In this document: positions 1 to 11,206 of the stretch, piece after piece
How positions within the stretch are numbered: position 1 is the stretch's first letter
Layout of the letters: each line of letters starts with the position of its first letter
NCBI GenBank assembly: GCA_028023455.1
Contig: JAQFVV010012477.1
Coordinates: 1,919,501-1,983,500, forward strand
Length of the DNA stretch: 64,000 nucleotides
Direction of reading: 5' to 3'
From: Epiperipatus broadwayi
Taxonomy: Eukaryota; Onychophora; Udeonychophora; Euonychophora; Peripatidae
Position numbers and translations under genes: made by a program
Notes under the pieces: model-generated
The model's database searches: none
The model's input: the letters and a program-made list of their open reading frames with translations, nothing else
Told to the model about the DNA's origin: nothing

Positions 1-1693
1 TCGAAGAAATAAAATTATTGTGTCTATTGAACTTTATGAATAGATTATCTTATGTACATGAGTTATACATTTCATTATATTTTTCCCCCCCGCTTATTAG
101 TTATTTTAGGTTTTTTTTCTTTCAAATATATATATATTGCAAATAATTTTAAAATTATACATATTATATGATCTTATATTTTTAAAATATTTAATAATTA
201 TTTTAAAAAAAGAATGAGAAAAAAAATTTGGAACGAAAATAGTTTCAAATATTAATTTTATCTAATCAATTAAGGTCACGAGAAAAAAATAACGTAAAAC
301 ACATTTCATTAACTTCATCCTAATAAATAGGCTGAAAATAGTTTTTTAAAAGACTAAAGTAAAAAATATCAAACAAACTTATAATAAAATAATTTACCTA
401 ACTAAATTACTCTTCTAAATTACTCTTCTAAAAAAAGGAAATATAAAAATAGAGGATATAAAGAAAATTAATGAAAACGTGTATGAATTGCTATATACAT
501 TATCTGAAATAATATATATGTAACGATTGTAAAAATAATAATATACATATGTACCTAATAACTGAAACACACAGGCTTATTATATACCTGTGTTTATATA
601 TGTAATATATAGGGTATATGTACCTAAATACATTAATGTGTAGATTGATAATTAAAACCGGATAAAAACAACAGATTAACGAATGGATGTTTTATGAAGT
701 TAAATAGATAGATTAGCATTTAAATAGATGATTGATAAATAGATGAATGGATGGATTAATAGAGTGATGTATGTATAAAATTAGCTTCAATGCTTCATAT
801 GTAAAAAGAGAGATTCAGATGAATATACAAAAAACAAACATTAATAAAAGTTTAAATTATTTAGTCAAACAATTTAAGCATATTAAATTCATATTAACGA
901 TCTTCATCTCGTTAAAATATTCAATTTTTGTACATCTAACATCCCTATATTAAAGAGGTGCATAATATAAACACTGTTTACTAAGTAATTTGTTTGTACA
1001 TTAACCAGATTGGCTTTAGCATATTTGACTTAATAAATATACATAAAATTAATTAAATAATACCAAATAAAATAATATCACCTTATATCATTCTACATGC
1101 ATTGATAACACTTAAAATAATTCAACAAACCAAATTTTCTTTTTACTATGCTTGTTTTATTTCATTTAATTAGAGAGTCAGTTTTGACTGACAAGCAATC
1201 TTTTTCAAAGTTAAAATATATATTAATACATGAGTATATATTACTTTATCATGTAAGCAATACAAGTAAGCATTATATCCCGTTATAAATTGACTCCTTT
1301 TATATCGTATTAAACACATGCATGCACACATGCACTCATATATATATAGTGAAATAAACAATGCCATATTTATTTCATTGTTAGCCATGAGATCTATGAT
1401 ATGACAGTTAGCTGGTTTTCAGTGTTGTAATGATGCTAATAAATATAGCATTCAAAAGTTTTAAGGATTATAATATAAAATAGAACAAATATGTTAAAAT
1501 AAAGTATTAAATGTAATAACAATAATAGGTATATTCAAATGTTAGAAAATATTATTGAATGTTATATTTTAAAATAACAATAATAAATAATGTAACCGGA
1601 TTGTTAAACGTATTTAAATTTAAGAGACACAAATACACTATATAAACTAACTTAAAGCTTTTTCTTATTAAAAATGAAAAGACTATATGAAAT
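1..1693. other. AT-rich DNA, no gene seen
   Basis: There is no open frame with recognisable protein composition. The 60-codon frame at 771-953 and the 72-codon minus frame at 1170-1388 have composition expected of random AT-rich DNA. Short TA and homopolymer runs only. Confidence 0.6.
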
Positions 1694-1789
1694 AAACAGT
1701 GAGGATTGCCAATTCCTCTACAAGCTTTATGATAAATGCTTAGCCAGAGTCAGCACTTAAAATATCTCTGTCAGGAACCCCTCCCCAAA

Positions 1790-1830
1790 CCCCTGACCAT
1801 GGTTTCATGCTTTGGCACTCCTCAGAGAGG
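1790..1830 (-). ncRNA. Hammerhead ribozyme motif, type I, intact core
   Basis: Read on the minus strand from 1830. Stem I CCTCT is followed by core CTGAGGA, stem II GTGC with loop CAAA and GCAT (one G-U pair), core GAAA, palindromic helix III ACCATGGT, cleavage nucleotide C, and stem I partner AGGGG. Predicted cleavage is after the C complementary to 1795. All conserved core residues (C3 U4 G5 A6 N7 G8 A9, G12 A13 A14, A15.1-U16.1, H17) are present. The self-complementary helix III is typical of minimal hammerheads that work as dimers. Activity is inferred. Confidence 0.8.
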
Positions 1831-1868
1831 TGTCAGGGTAGGTTCTAGTGTCTGAACCTACCCTGACA

Positions 1869-1909
1869 CCTCTCTGAGGAGTGCCAAAGCACGAAACCAT
1901 GGTCAGGGG
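1869..1909 (+). ncRNA. Hammerhead ribozyme motif, type I, intact core
   Basis: Mirror copy of the motif on the other arm. Stem I CCTCT (1869-1873), core CTGAGGA (1874-1880), stem II GTGC/GCAC closed by loop CAAA, core GAAA (1893-1896), helix III ACCATGGT, cleavage after C1904, stem I partner AGGGG (1905-1909). Stem II has four Watson-Crick pairs here. It is the best-formed hammerhead in the window by eye. Confidence 0.85.
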
Positions 1910-2005
1910 TTTGGGGAGGGTTTCCTGACAGAGATATTTTAAGTGCTGGCTCTGGCTAAGCATTTATCATAAAGCTTGTAGAGGAATTGGCAATCCTCAC
2001 TGTTT

Positions 2006-3384
2006 ATAACTTACAAGCTTAAGAGATAGGGTTATGTGATCTATGAATTGATCTATGACTCTTATTTTGACTATTTACTATATGAAATATATTGCAAAAC
2101 AACTCAATTAAATATACTAGTATTAAAAAGTAAATGGTAAATAATTAGATTAAATATAAGTTAATAAAAAGTAAATCCTGACTTAAAATATGAGATTTAA
2201 AAACAAGGAAAAATTAAAATAATTTAATAATTACAATGTTTTGAAATTTCAATCAATTAAATAATAATGTTGTTTTTAAAATTTATGTAATTAAAATAAA
2301 ATGAAGACATAAGAGTGTTGAGAGTAAGTCATTATCAAAAATGTTAGAAATAAGATCAAATATGTTAAAAACAGTCATTTATTAATGAAATTTATAAGTC
2401 TGGATTCTTATCTTATTTAAGTCTCATTTAATAACCATTAGGGTGATTGAAAAAAAAAAGGGGGGAACTAGCAAATTGTCTAAAATCTAAGCTACACCCC
2501 ATGCGAATCAGACCAAGCTATTTAGAATAAATCTCTGCTCTATAAAATGAAAATTCTTAAACCTCAAAATTCACAGATACAAGGTTTATAAATTGTACTA
2601 TAGCAACTTGCAAGGAAGGCAACAAGATTATAAATGAAATTCATTAATACATATCTTAATTGAAAAATGAACTATAGAGAAATCCTGGCTTCATTTTTTT
2701 TTGTGAAAATAAAAAAAAACCTGCATATATATATTACATTCTATCTTAATGATTTTAAGTATTGTTGTAGAAACTCTTAGTTAGTCCAATCTAACAAATT
2801 ACATTTACTATACATAATCATTAAAAGTCAGTCAGTTAGACAATCTCAATATTAATAACAATCAACAATTTAAATTGTTGTCAAAGCAACCTCCTTTTAA
2901 CAATAAATGTAAAATCCCACCTTTATAAGTGATCCAATATATTTAGATTGGCATTAAATGTAGCAACTTGATCACAGATTTTGAAATTATTGATACAAAG
3001 AAGTTTAAATAAACATCATTAAACAGGTAAATATACACTGTTCTGAATACAGGCTAATAATAAGTCAATTATAACATTACAAATAACAATTACAATTTTC
3101 AAACTGAAATCAAAATTATTACTTAAATAATGAGTGTAATGATGCTCAAGGCTAAATGGGTTTGTAAGTAATTATTAAAAGCTAGTCAATACTTAAACAA
3201 TCCCAATATCAATAACAATCAACAATTTCAAACTGTTATTTATATAACATATCATTTAATTGATTGAGTAAAGAAAGTAGCAGATGTCTGTTTTAAAAAA
3301 AGTTAGAATTTGTTGCTAAGATCTATAAATATTCAAGTTACATTTCAAAGCATTTGAAAACAATTTGCTTCATCATCTTGTCTT
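2006..3384. other. AT-rich DNA with a weak internal duplication
   Basis: There is no gene. The segment near 2827-2886 (containing AATCAACAATTTAAATTGTT) recurs in diverged form near 3181-3243, about 354 bp downstream. This suggests an old partial duplication of unknown type. Confidence 0.4.
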
Positions 3385-3800
3385 TATATATATATAAAGA
3401 GCCTGCTAATAGCTCTAAACAAGCTGACTTATTTTATTTTTATGATAAATGCTACAAGAGAAAATACATAAAGCCTTTATCTATGATGGTCCCCATATCC
3501 ACACCAGTTTTAAGCTATGGCTCTCATCAGTGAGGAGTTAGGACATTAGATTCAAAATACTAACTCAAGCCAAGCATTTATCTAATTCTTAAAGATTACA
3601 AAAAAGATCTAAATCTTCAGACACAGACATGTCTTCAAATTCAGCTCTTTAACTAAAACTATATGAGCCTGAACTAAATTTAGTGATCCCATATATTAGT
3701 AGGCTTAGCAATTTAATATAACCAAAGCCTTAATAGCAAAATTATAATTTTAATAAAAATCAGTCACATGTCACATGACCTATATAGCCTGCATTATCAA
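3385..3800 (-). repeat. Hammerhead repeat unit (retrozyme-like), minus orientation
   Basis: One full unit. The block GCTCTAAACAAGCT at about 3412 recurs at about 3829, giving a 417-bp period, so the next unit starts head-to-tail before the sequence inverts near 3868. It contains the family blocks TGATAAATGCT, the hammerhead region and the CACATGTCACATGACC terminal block. Its hammerhead core is mutated. Confidence 0.75.
3499..3535 (-). ncRNA. Decayed hammerhead motif
   Basis: On the minus strand CTCA-CTGATGA-GAGC-CATA-GCTT is intact, but the GAAA core has become AAAA and the cleavage triplet GTC has become GTG. It is predicted inactive. It documents decay of this copy relative to 4047-4083. 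Confidence 0.7.
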
Positions 3801-4245
3801 TATATAATATATAAAGAGACTGCTAATAGCTCTAAACAAGCTTATTTATTTTATTTTTTCTGATAAATGCTAAGCCTACTATTGTCTGGAATCACTGAAT
3901 TTAGTTCAGGCCCATATAGTTTCTTTAGATAAAGAGCTAAATTTGAAGACATACAGGTGTCTGAAGATTTAGATCTTTTTCTTAATATTTAAGAATTAGA
4001 TAAATGTTTGGCTTGAGTTAGCATTTTGAACCTAATGTCCTAGCTCCTCACTGATGAGAGCCATAGCTTGAAACTGGTCTGAGAATGGGGATCATCATAG
4101 ATAAAGGCTTCAGTATTTTCTTTTGTAGCATTTATCATAATTAAATAAAATAAATATGATTGTTTAGAGCTATTAGCAGGTTCTTTATATATTACATATT
4201 AGTAATGCAAGTTATGTAGGTCATGTGACATGTGACTTATTTTTA
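3801..4245 (+). repeat. Partial second unit joined to an inverted hammerhead repeat
   Basis: After about 70 bp of a second head-to-tail unit (3801-3870) the sequence switches to the reverse complement of the upstream unit and runs to about 4245, ending at the block GGTCATGTGACATGTGACTT. The two arms (3385-3765 and 3870-4245) form a long imperfect inverted repeat. The plus-oriented arm carries an intact hammerhead. Confidence 0.75.
4047..4083 (+). ncRNA. Hammerhead ribozyme motif, type I, intact core
   Basis: Stem I CTCA (4047-4050), core CTGATGA (4051-4057), stem II GAGC/GCTT with loop CATA, core GAAA (4070-4073), minimal helix III ACTGGT, cleavage after C4079, stem I partner TGAG (4080-4083). 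CTCA and TGAG pair perfectly. The two-pair helix III can extend when two copies pair in trans (with G-U pairs), as in known dimeric hammerheads of animal retroelements. Confidence 0.85.
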
Positions 4246-4309
4246 TTAATATATATATATATGTTTGGGGAAATTTTGATTATATAATATTTAAATATAA
4301 ATATATTGT

Positions 4310-4450
4310 CCATATTCAACTTAATATAATTAGAAAGGATTTCAATTCAGACTTTCAAGCTCCCTTCAGCTATCCACTCCATCATATACAATCAATATAC
4401 ATGACTACACACATGTGAAAAAAATAAATTATCTTCAGTATACATATTTT
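4310..4450 (-). repeat. Fragment of the 449-bp tandem repeat family (see 40440-41235)
   Basis: The reverse complement carries GAGCTTGAAAGTCTGAATT and a following AT-rich tail that match the 3' part of both units at 40440-41235. The matched block also appears near 47985. Function unknown. Confidence 0.5.
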
Positions 4451-5201
4451 TAGCTGTAGTAGCACTCATAAGTTGGTTCGCCTCATCATCTAACAATAAA
4501 TATTATAAAGGATCAGGCATTAACATTTAAAGCCTTAAAATTGATGGTTATAAATACGTAATGGTCATTACTTACCAAGATGAGGGATTTGTATCTTACT
4601 ATCATGAGATCTGGTGGCTTTGGGTAGGATAGTAAGAATGACATGATGAAATAATTAACCAATGATCATGCCTACTTTCAATAGGATAGCTCTTTATTAC
4701 ACATTAAATTTAGACACAATTTAGACTAGTACATCTATACTAATTCCCCTTTTTGGATTCCACATATGTCTCAGAATTCGAACTCAGGTAGAATATTGCA
4801 ATAAACTCTCTTCAGTGATGAATTTACATTAGATATATATATATAATAATATATTTACATGAGTTGTAAATCAATTACAAGGTTCATTTTATTATCTCAC
4901 TATATTATTATATATTAAAAAATGTGTGGGTGTATCTATATGATAATCAATTGATGATTGGATAAAAAATAATGGTGCCAATATAGTATGCACTCGGCAG
5001 CCATTTTGAATTTTAAAACACCCCAAAACACTGCTGGCACATACAAGTGATAAATGACATTGACTAGAAGCACTCAGTTTCAAAAAATAAATTAAATAAT
5101 CCAAGGCGGTACAATTAAAAAAAGGGTAGGAAAAGAAAATAACATGAAAAATTAAAAAAATTCCAGAAACCTTTAAAATAAATCAAAAATGATAATTTAT
5201 A
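4451..5201. other. No gene seen
   Basis: AT-rich with short TA runs. A 70-codon minus frame at 4892-5104 has no recognisable domain and is not called. Confidence 0.4.
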
Positions 5202-5775
5202 GAGTGATAATTTTAAAAAGTCACAAATCATATGCTATTTATTTAGCAATAATTAAAAAAATAATAAATGCTACTTTCAAAAGCCTACACTCCTGTCTTT
5301 CAACAGTATTTAAAAACTATACTACTAAATCTCAAAAAAAAAAAAACTTATGTTAAAAGGCGGGAAAAATGAATTGCACTATATGTAATTAGAAAAATCA
5401 AAAACGCTATAAATCAAAAATTGTAATAGTAAATCTCACAAAAATTAATGTATGTTAAGGCAAAGCATTCACATGATTTAAAAAAAATCATAAATGCTAT
5501 TTGTAAAAGCCTTTATACAGCGATAATTAAAAAAAGACACAAATCACAAACACTATTTATTTAGCAATAATTTGAAAAACAATAAATTCTACTTTCAAAA
5601 AAGCCTACTCATGTCTTTCAACAGTATTTGAAAATTATAATACTAAATCTCAAAAATCAGTATAAAAAATTAAAAAAATAATATTTAAAAAGTATAATAC
5701 TAAATCTCAAAAAAATTAACATATGTGAAATGGCGGAAAAAATGAATTGCATTACATGTAAAAAAAACAACTTCT
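5202..5775. repeat. Tandem repeat, period about 316 bp, 1.8 copies
   Basis: The unit starting near 5202 (GTGATAATTTTAAAAAGTCA, then TATTTATTTAGCAATAAT, then TGTCTTTCAACAGTATTT) repeats from 5518. The block TACTAAATCTCAAAAAAA followed by GGCGG(G)AAAAATGAATTGCA occurs near 5322 and again near 5698. The copies are diverged, so the duplication is not recent. Function unknown. Confidence 0.7.
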
Positions 5776-6948
5776 CTGACTTTCAACACCATTTCATGGA
5801 GTATCAACAAATAAAAAAAACTAATTAAAAATATGTAATATTTTACATTTGGCTTTGGGATCATCCCTCTAACTAAGAGATATGATAATAATTTACAAAC
5901 CTTAATAACAGACATATTAATACATATTACAGTTACCATTTATTTAAGTAGCTGAGAATTTTACCAATATTTTAGGAATTTAAAACATATTATCAATCTG
6001 GATCAGTTGAATATTCACACAGGTTGAATTTGGGCCTTCCTAGATCTCTTCATTAGTGCAAAATCATAAAGTCTTTAACAAATTTTAGTTTTAAATTTAT
6101 TACTTTAAAGAAGATGCCAGTAAAATTAATTTATTCAGGAAATATCGCAGCTTGACAGTGTCTCTTTACAATTTATTTTTAAAACTCTGTGCTTGGTTCT
6201 CACACAAATTAAACCAGGTATGTGTGATGTAAGCTAATTTCCAAGAATCAAGCTTGGGGATAAACTTAAATAGAAGAAAATGTGTAATTTGTTTTAAAGA
6301 GGGAATAAAATAATATTTATTACTTTATTTTATTTACCAAATGCATTAATTAATAAAATACAGTTTACCTTTTTTTCAACATTGATCATTAGGATCACAT
6401 GCATTTTTAAAAATAATTTCAAACAAAATTATATAATTTTCATAATTAGTTTCTCATCTTAATTGACAATTTCTCACATAGGGGTCATTATTTTTATGGG
6501 TGTAAATTAATTGATGAGATCTGTCAAGAGAGATATAAAAGATGGAGGTGTCAGAATATAGTGGTTTCTTCGTTTCTTCATCTCCTGACTGGTCACTGCA
6601 ATCTTCTCATCTTTAAATAACAATAATAATTTTCTTTATTTTTTTATTGTCTAACTATTAATTTTATAACTTATGTTTTGAAGTAAATTATGAAAGAAAC
6701 CGGATATTTTCTTTTATATTAATTTATAAAACCATGCTGGACATTGTACTATTTTACTTCTTGCTATTGTGTTTCACCTTTAGGAGAAAGAAATTAAAGT
6801 TTTTTTAAAAAAAGAAAAGACTGTTAAAAAAATTGATTTGAAGATAAATTGTTATATGATTAATATTATTGCCAGTTATTAATGTTTAAAAGTTAAATTT
6901 ACATTAACTTTAATTATAAATTTATTTAACACACATTGATTATGTAAG
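5776..6948. other. No gene seen
   Basis: A TATAAAAG box at about 6534 is followed by a slightly less AT-rich stretch (6540-6620), but no start codon, long frame or splice pattern supports a gene. Confidence 0.35.
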
Positions 6949-7023
6949 TAATATTTACTAAGGCAATAAGCCTTCGCATTTTCAATCGCACATGCTTTAG
7001 GTTATTGCCTTAGTAAATATTAT
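6949..7023. repeat. 75-nt hairpin with about 30-bp imperfect stem
   Basis: TAATATTTACTAAGGCAATA at 6949 is the reverse complement of the sequence ending at 7023. Pairing continues inward (CCT/AGG, GCAT/ATGC) to a loop of about 12 nt. Length, bulges and loop resemble a microRNA precursor, but a short palindromic transposon remnant fits equally well. I recognise no known microRNA seed. Confidence 0.55.
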
Positions 7024-10000
7024 TAACTTTAATGAATATTTTGAAATACTAAATATAAAATTTGCAAGTAACAAATAATCTATGATCTTTGATACAGAAG
7101 AACTTTTAAGTCATGCTTTGCTTTCTCTGTATTTTGCCAAGAAAAGAAAAATACTTAGAGGAAATTGAACTAAAAAAATTTGAAAAAAAAACCACTTTAT
7201 AGAAGAGATATAGTGTGCAGATATAACAACAATGGACATTTAATAAATGCATTGTGTTAAATTGTGAATTGTCAAACTTAATTATAATTCTAAGGAAAAT
7301 TACTGAAAAGATACTTTTAAGTGAATTTACAAAAATTAAGAATTGCTTAGTAAATGTGCATTTTTTGAATGGGAATGAAAAAGAAAAGAATTGTTTATTT
7401 CCAATGGAATCATGGGCACCAAAATTCAATAGACAACTCACTTAATTATTATGTGCTATTAACTTTATGAGTGGTTGACCCAATTTTTTTTATAAGTATT
7501 GTATGTTAAAATGCGTGTAAAATGGTATATTTTAGTATAATTTTTCTGAAAATAGAATGCAAAATGGCAGGAAATTCAAAATTCCTGCTTTTACAATAGA
7601 CATAAGCCCCACCCTGACATGTTCAACCATTGCCTCTTGCCAAGGTTGTAAAATGTTAGGCATTTTATAAAATTTCAGTTTTCATTGATGCAAAAATGTG
7701 TTTATTTGTAAATTTATTACAGGTTTAAATATTTTTTTTAATAATTTGCACTATATTTATTAGATATTAAGAAATATAAATTATTAATAATTTATTTTGA
7801 TTTGAAATAATTTATTTTCAAAAATATAATGTTATATTAGCAGCTAACATAAATATGGCTTTAAGCAAATTAAAATATTTTAGCTTTGATGTAAACAATA
7901 TACAGTAAGAAAATATCGTAATTTTGCAATAAATATTTTAAAAACTTAAACTTTTAAAAATAATGATAAACAAGAAATATTTTGTTGATTTTATAAACTG
8001 AAAATAAACTTTCCAGAAATGATGATGTGTAAAGACTGCTTTGATTGCATTCTCATTTTTTTAATATTTACAGAAACAAAGTGTGAACATTTAAAATTTA
8101 TTTCAGTAGTAAACAAGAATATCTATCAAATAAAGTCAAATGTATTATTTTTGAAAAGAAATAATCATTTTATTATATATTTTATGTTGATGTATGAGAC
8201 AAAGAGAAACATCAGAAATGCTGAAATGTAAGAGGTGTGATACAATTTGGAATGGTTAAATGAAAATTTTCAAACAAGCTACCTTACATTTAACTAATTG
8301 TTTTAAAAATGAAATCAAAATTTTTGCTTATTTAGAATATGACTTTTGTTAATGTTTTGTTATTTATTGCTTACTTATGGAAAGTCATATTTGCTATTAT
8401 TTTCTATGAACAAAAACATACTTAATTAATATGGATGCTCATTCTATGGATAATTTGCCAAGGAAGGACATCACATCCTTGAAAGACTGCTTACTACACA
8501 AAGAAGTTCTGCTAAAAAACTAAGGTGTTTTAAAATATATATATATATATTTTATAATATTTTATATGTCAAGGAATGTTTATTATTATATTATTCGTTA
8601 ATGGGTTAAAATAGAATATGTAGGTATTCCTACAACCTGTAAGATAAAATTCATATATTTTATGTGCTGATTTAAGGTAAATCTTATAATGCCTTTTATT
8701 CAATAGAGATATTTATCTCTTACATTTTCTTAATAGTGATAGTGAGTGTTTGACTTACTTATAGGTAAACAGCCAATGTATGGTTATCAGAAGTTTGATA
8801 TTTTCATAATTATTATGATATAATTTAAGGTTAAATTTAATATAACTGAATGTCTAATAGTCGTAGATTTATTAATATTTACTTTGCTATTATATCCAAT
8901 TTATGAATTCTTATTCTGTTCATTGCATGTGTGTATTCCTTATTTAATGCAGAATTTTTATTGTGTTATTTTACATATTTTACAGCCATTTGATATTGCT
9001 TAGTGTATGTAATTTTTAGTGTGAATATTAAGCTATCTAGTTTGTAAGTGATAATTTTGTTACCTTGCCATTGTTTAGTCTAGGATTTATGCTTCCTAGC
9101 ATTAGACTTTATTAGATTTGCTTTGCTTATTGTGCTTTAGGGGATGAAATGCACTCTCCCCATTGTTCACATTTGTATTCAATGACAGGGTAGTGTTTAT
9201 ATTCCAGGATTACTTTCATATTTTGCTAAGGTAGCTTAGTACCTTGTGAGAATCGTTTTGGTGTGTATTCCATTTTCTTCTATGAAATTTTGCTCTGAGG
9301 AGCCTGACTTGATTCATTTATCCTCATGATGTTGCAATATATTTTCCACCATGGAAGGTGAAGTTATTTGTGCTTTTTAAAAATAATATGGCAATGATAG
9401 GATAGATGTTGAAGTACTTAGTTTTTCAAAGTGCATTTTGTTGTTTGTAGTACTTTCGTTAAGTAAAACAGAGCCTGTATTGTGCTGCTGTGCCTTGCCA
9501 GTACATCACAAACAAACCAACAATATATTAGTAATTTTAAATGCTTATATTGGTACATAACATAATATGAAATGCACCTACACAATGTTGTTTTTCATCA
9601 CCATCTAGGAGTAATTTGCAGATGGATTAGTAAGTTATTTTAAAGTTAAATATTTCATTATTATGTGAACATAAACCAAATATATCATATGTGTGTACAT
9701 GACTTCTGATGAATGTTCCATACATTTTATTATTTATTTTAAAAAATGCTAGATAATAATTATCTTGTCATGATAATCATCGTTATCATAAAAGTTTGCT
9801 AGTTCAAACTCAGTTATAGAGTAGTTTATATTAAAGTTATTTTAATCCGTAATGTGTTAATATTGCTAAGAAAGGTATTATGAGGTATTTTCTGACAAAG
9901 GATATATATTTCTTATATTGTATTGCTTAGCTTATAATTTAAGCTATTTTCATTAAACATTTGTTTAATGGGATAAATTAGTTAGAACGGCTTAAAAATA

Positions 10001-10344
10001 AATTAGCTAAATATTGAAATTATTTACCTCAAATAAATGTATTCTTAATTACTGATTCAAATGTTTTATAACTCCCATAGGTAGTTTATTAGTGAGGCAA
10101 ATTGTATTATCCATTGAGACATCCTACTTAAAATTTAACAGCGCCTATGTTTGGCAAATAACTTTTGCTTTGATATTGTAAATAAATTTTATTTGCATTT
10201 AGTATGTTAATAAATATATTTATTATTATTTAAATTCCCTCACCATTCATCAGGATTCATAGTTTCAATTTGCTGCCTCAATTTGTAGGGCTTTATCAAA
10301 CCAGAACTTTTCGCACATCCCATATTTTACTATATATACATGTT
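7024..10344. other. 3.3 kb of AT-rich DNA, no gene seen
   Basis: The overlapping frames 7106-7441 (minus) and 7254-7445 (plus) and the frame 8019-8231 show no domain. The stretch 9060-9520 is less AT-rich but has stops in all frames. A short hairpin (GCAGGAATTT-like arms) lies at about 7567-7592. Confidence 0.45.
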
Positions 10345-10713
10345 ATATATAGAGTTCGCAAAAACAAGCTCTTAACAAGCTTTAAAAATACCCTCAACTC
10401 CAGACCATGGTTTCTGCATCTAGCATCGTCAGTGAAGTGTTAGGAATTAAAAATACTAGAACTAGCCTAGCACCTTATTTAATGCCTAACTATTGAGAAG
10501 AAAATCTGAAACTTTCAGACATTCAAATGTCCAAAAATGCAGCTATCTAACTCAAATAGCCATATGGGAGTGAACTAAGTTCAGATACACCATATATTAA
10601 TAGCTCCAGCAATATAAAATCGCCAAAGCCTTAATAGCAAAAACTAAAATTAAATTGATAAAAAATCAAGTCAGATGTCATATGACATCTGACTTGATTT
10701 TTTATCAATTTAA
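10345..10713 (-). repeat. Hammerhead repeat unit, diverged subfamily
   Basis: It carries family blocks (ACAAGCTTTAAAAATA, CATATGGGAGTGAACTAAGTT, GCCTTAATAGCAAAAAC) and an intact hammerhead on the minus strand. Its far end is a perfect 64-bp palindrome (10650-10713) centred at 10681/10682, formed by the terminal block AATCAAGTCAGATGTCAT meeting its own reverse complement. Confidence 0.7.
10397..10438 (-). ncRNA. Hammerhead ribozyme motif, type I, intact core
   Basis: On the minus strand: stem I ACTTCA, core CTGACGA, stem II TGC/GCA, core GAAA, palindromic helix III ACCATGGT, cleavage nucleotide C at 10403, stem I partner TGGAGT. Stem I has six pairs (one G-U). The stem sequences differ from the 4047 copy yet still pair, which is covariation-like support for a functional fold. 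Confidence 0.82.
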
Positions 10714-10860
10714 ATATATATATATATATTGTAATAGTAAATAATGCTTGAAGCTGACTCTTCAAATGGGTAGCAAAATTGTACTGTACATATAAAGATA
10801 ATAGAAAGTGAGATTGGCTTATTCTATTTAATATTTCTTATGAACTGACAAAGCCAAAAC

Positions 10861-10900
10861 TGTAATCATAAACAATAACAACAATAACAACAACAATAAC

Positions 10901-10962
<62 letters not shown>

Positions 10963-10992
10963 CAACAACAACAACAACAACAATAATAAAAA
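10861..10992. repeat. (AAC)n/(AAT)n trinucleotide array at the 3' end of LINE A
   Basis: Interrupted AAC/AAT array directly next to the 3' tail of LINE A (AATTC-type short repeats at 11005-11030). A similar AAC/AAT array lies at the other end of LINE A (26246-26272), as expected if the element inserted into a trinucleotide array. Confidence 0.9.
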
Positions 10993-11206
10993 AAATAAAA
11001 AAATTCAATTCAATTTCAATTCAATTCAATTTATTCTATGAAATAAAACAAAGTACATCACAAATATTTAAAAACTCCAAACAAGAAAAATCTTGTGTGT
11101 GGAATTTTCATGTAAAAATAAATTAAACAAAAATACAATCAAAAACTCAAAAGAACAGTTTAGCAAATAAATAAAATTAATTAAATAAATAAAATAAATG
11201 CCAAAA

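Larger units (their letters stand above)
1694..2005. repeat. 312-bp near-perfect palindrome built from two inverted hammerhead repeats
   Basis: The arms 1694-1844 and 1855-2005 are nearly exact reverse complements around a 10-nt centre (1845-1854); a few mismatches are visible. Each arm contains a full hammerhead core (separate entries) and the block ACAAGCTTTATGATAAATGC shared with the other hammerhead repeats of this window, so this is a head-to-head pair of one repeat rather than an unrelated foldback. Such a structure could arise by template switching during reverse transcription or by inverted insertion. No coding capacity. Confidence 0.9.

Noticed and set aside
6534-6620. TATAAAAG box followed by a less AT-rich stretch, as a promoter
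   Set aside because: One motif in very AT-rich DNA, with no gene downstream.
7106-7445. 111-codon minus and 63-codon plus overlapping frames
   Set aside because: No domain, AT-driven composition, no splice or start context.
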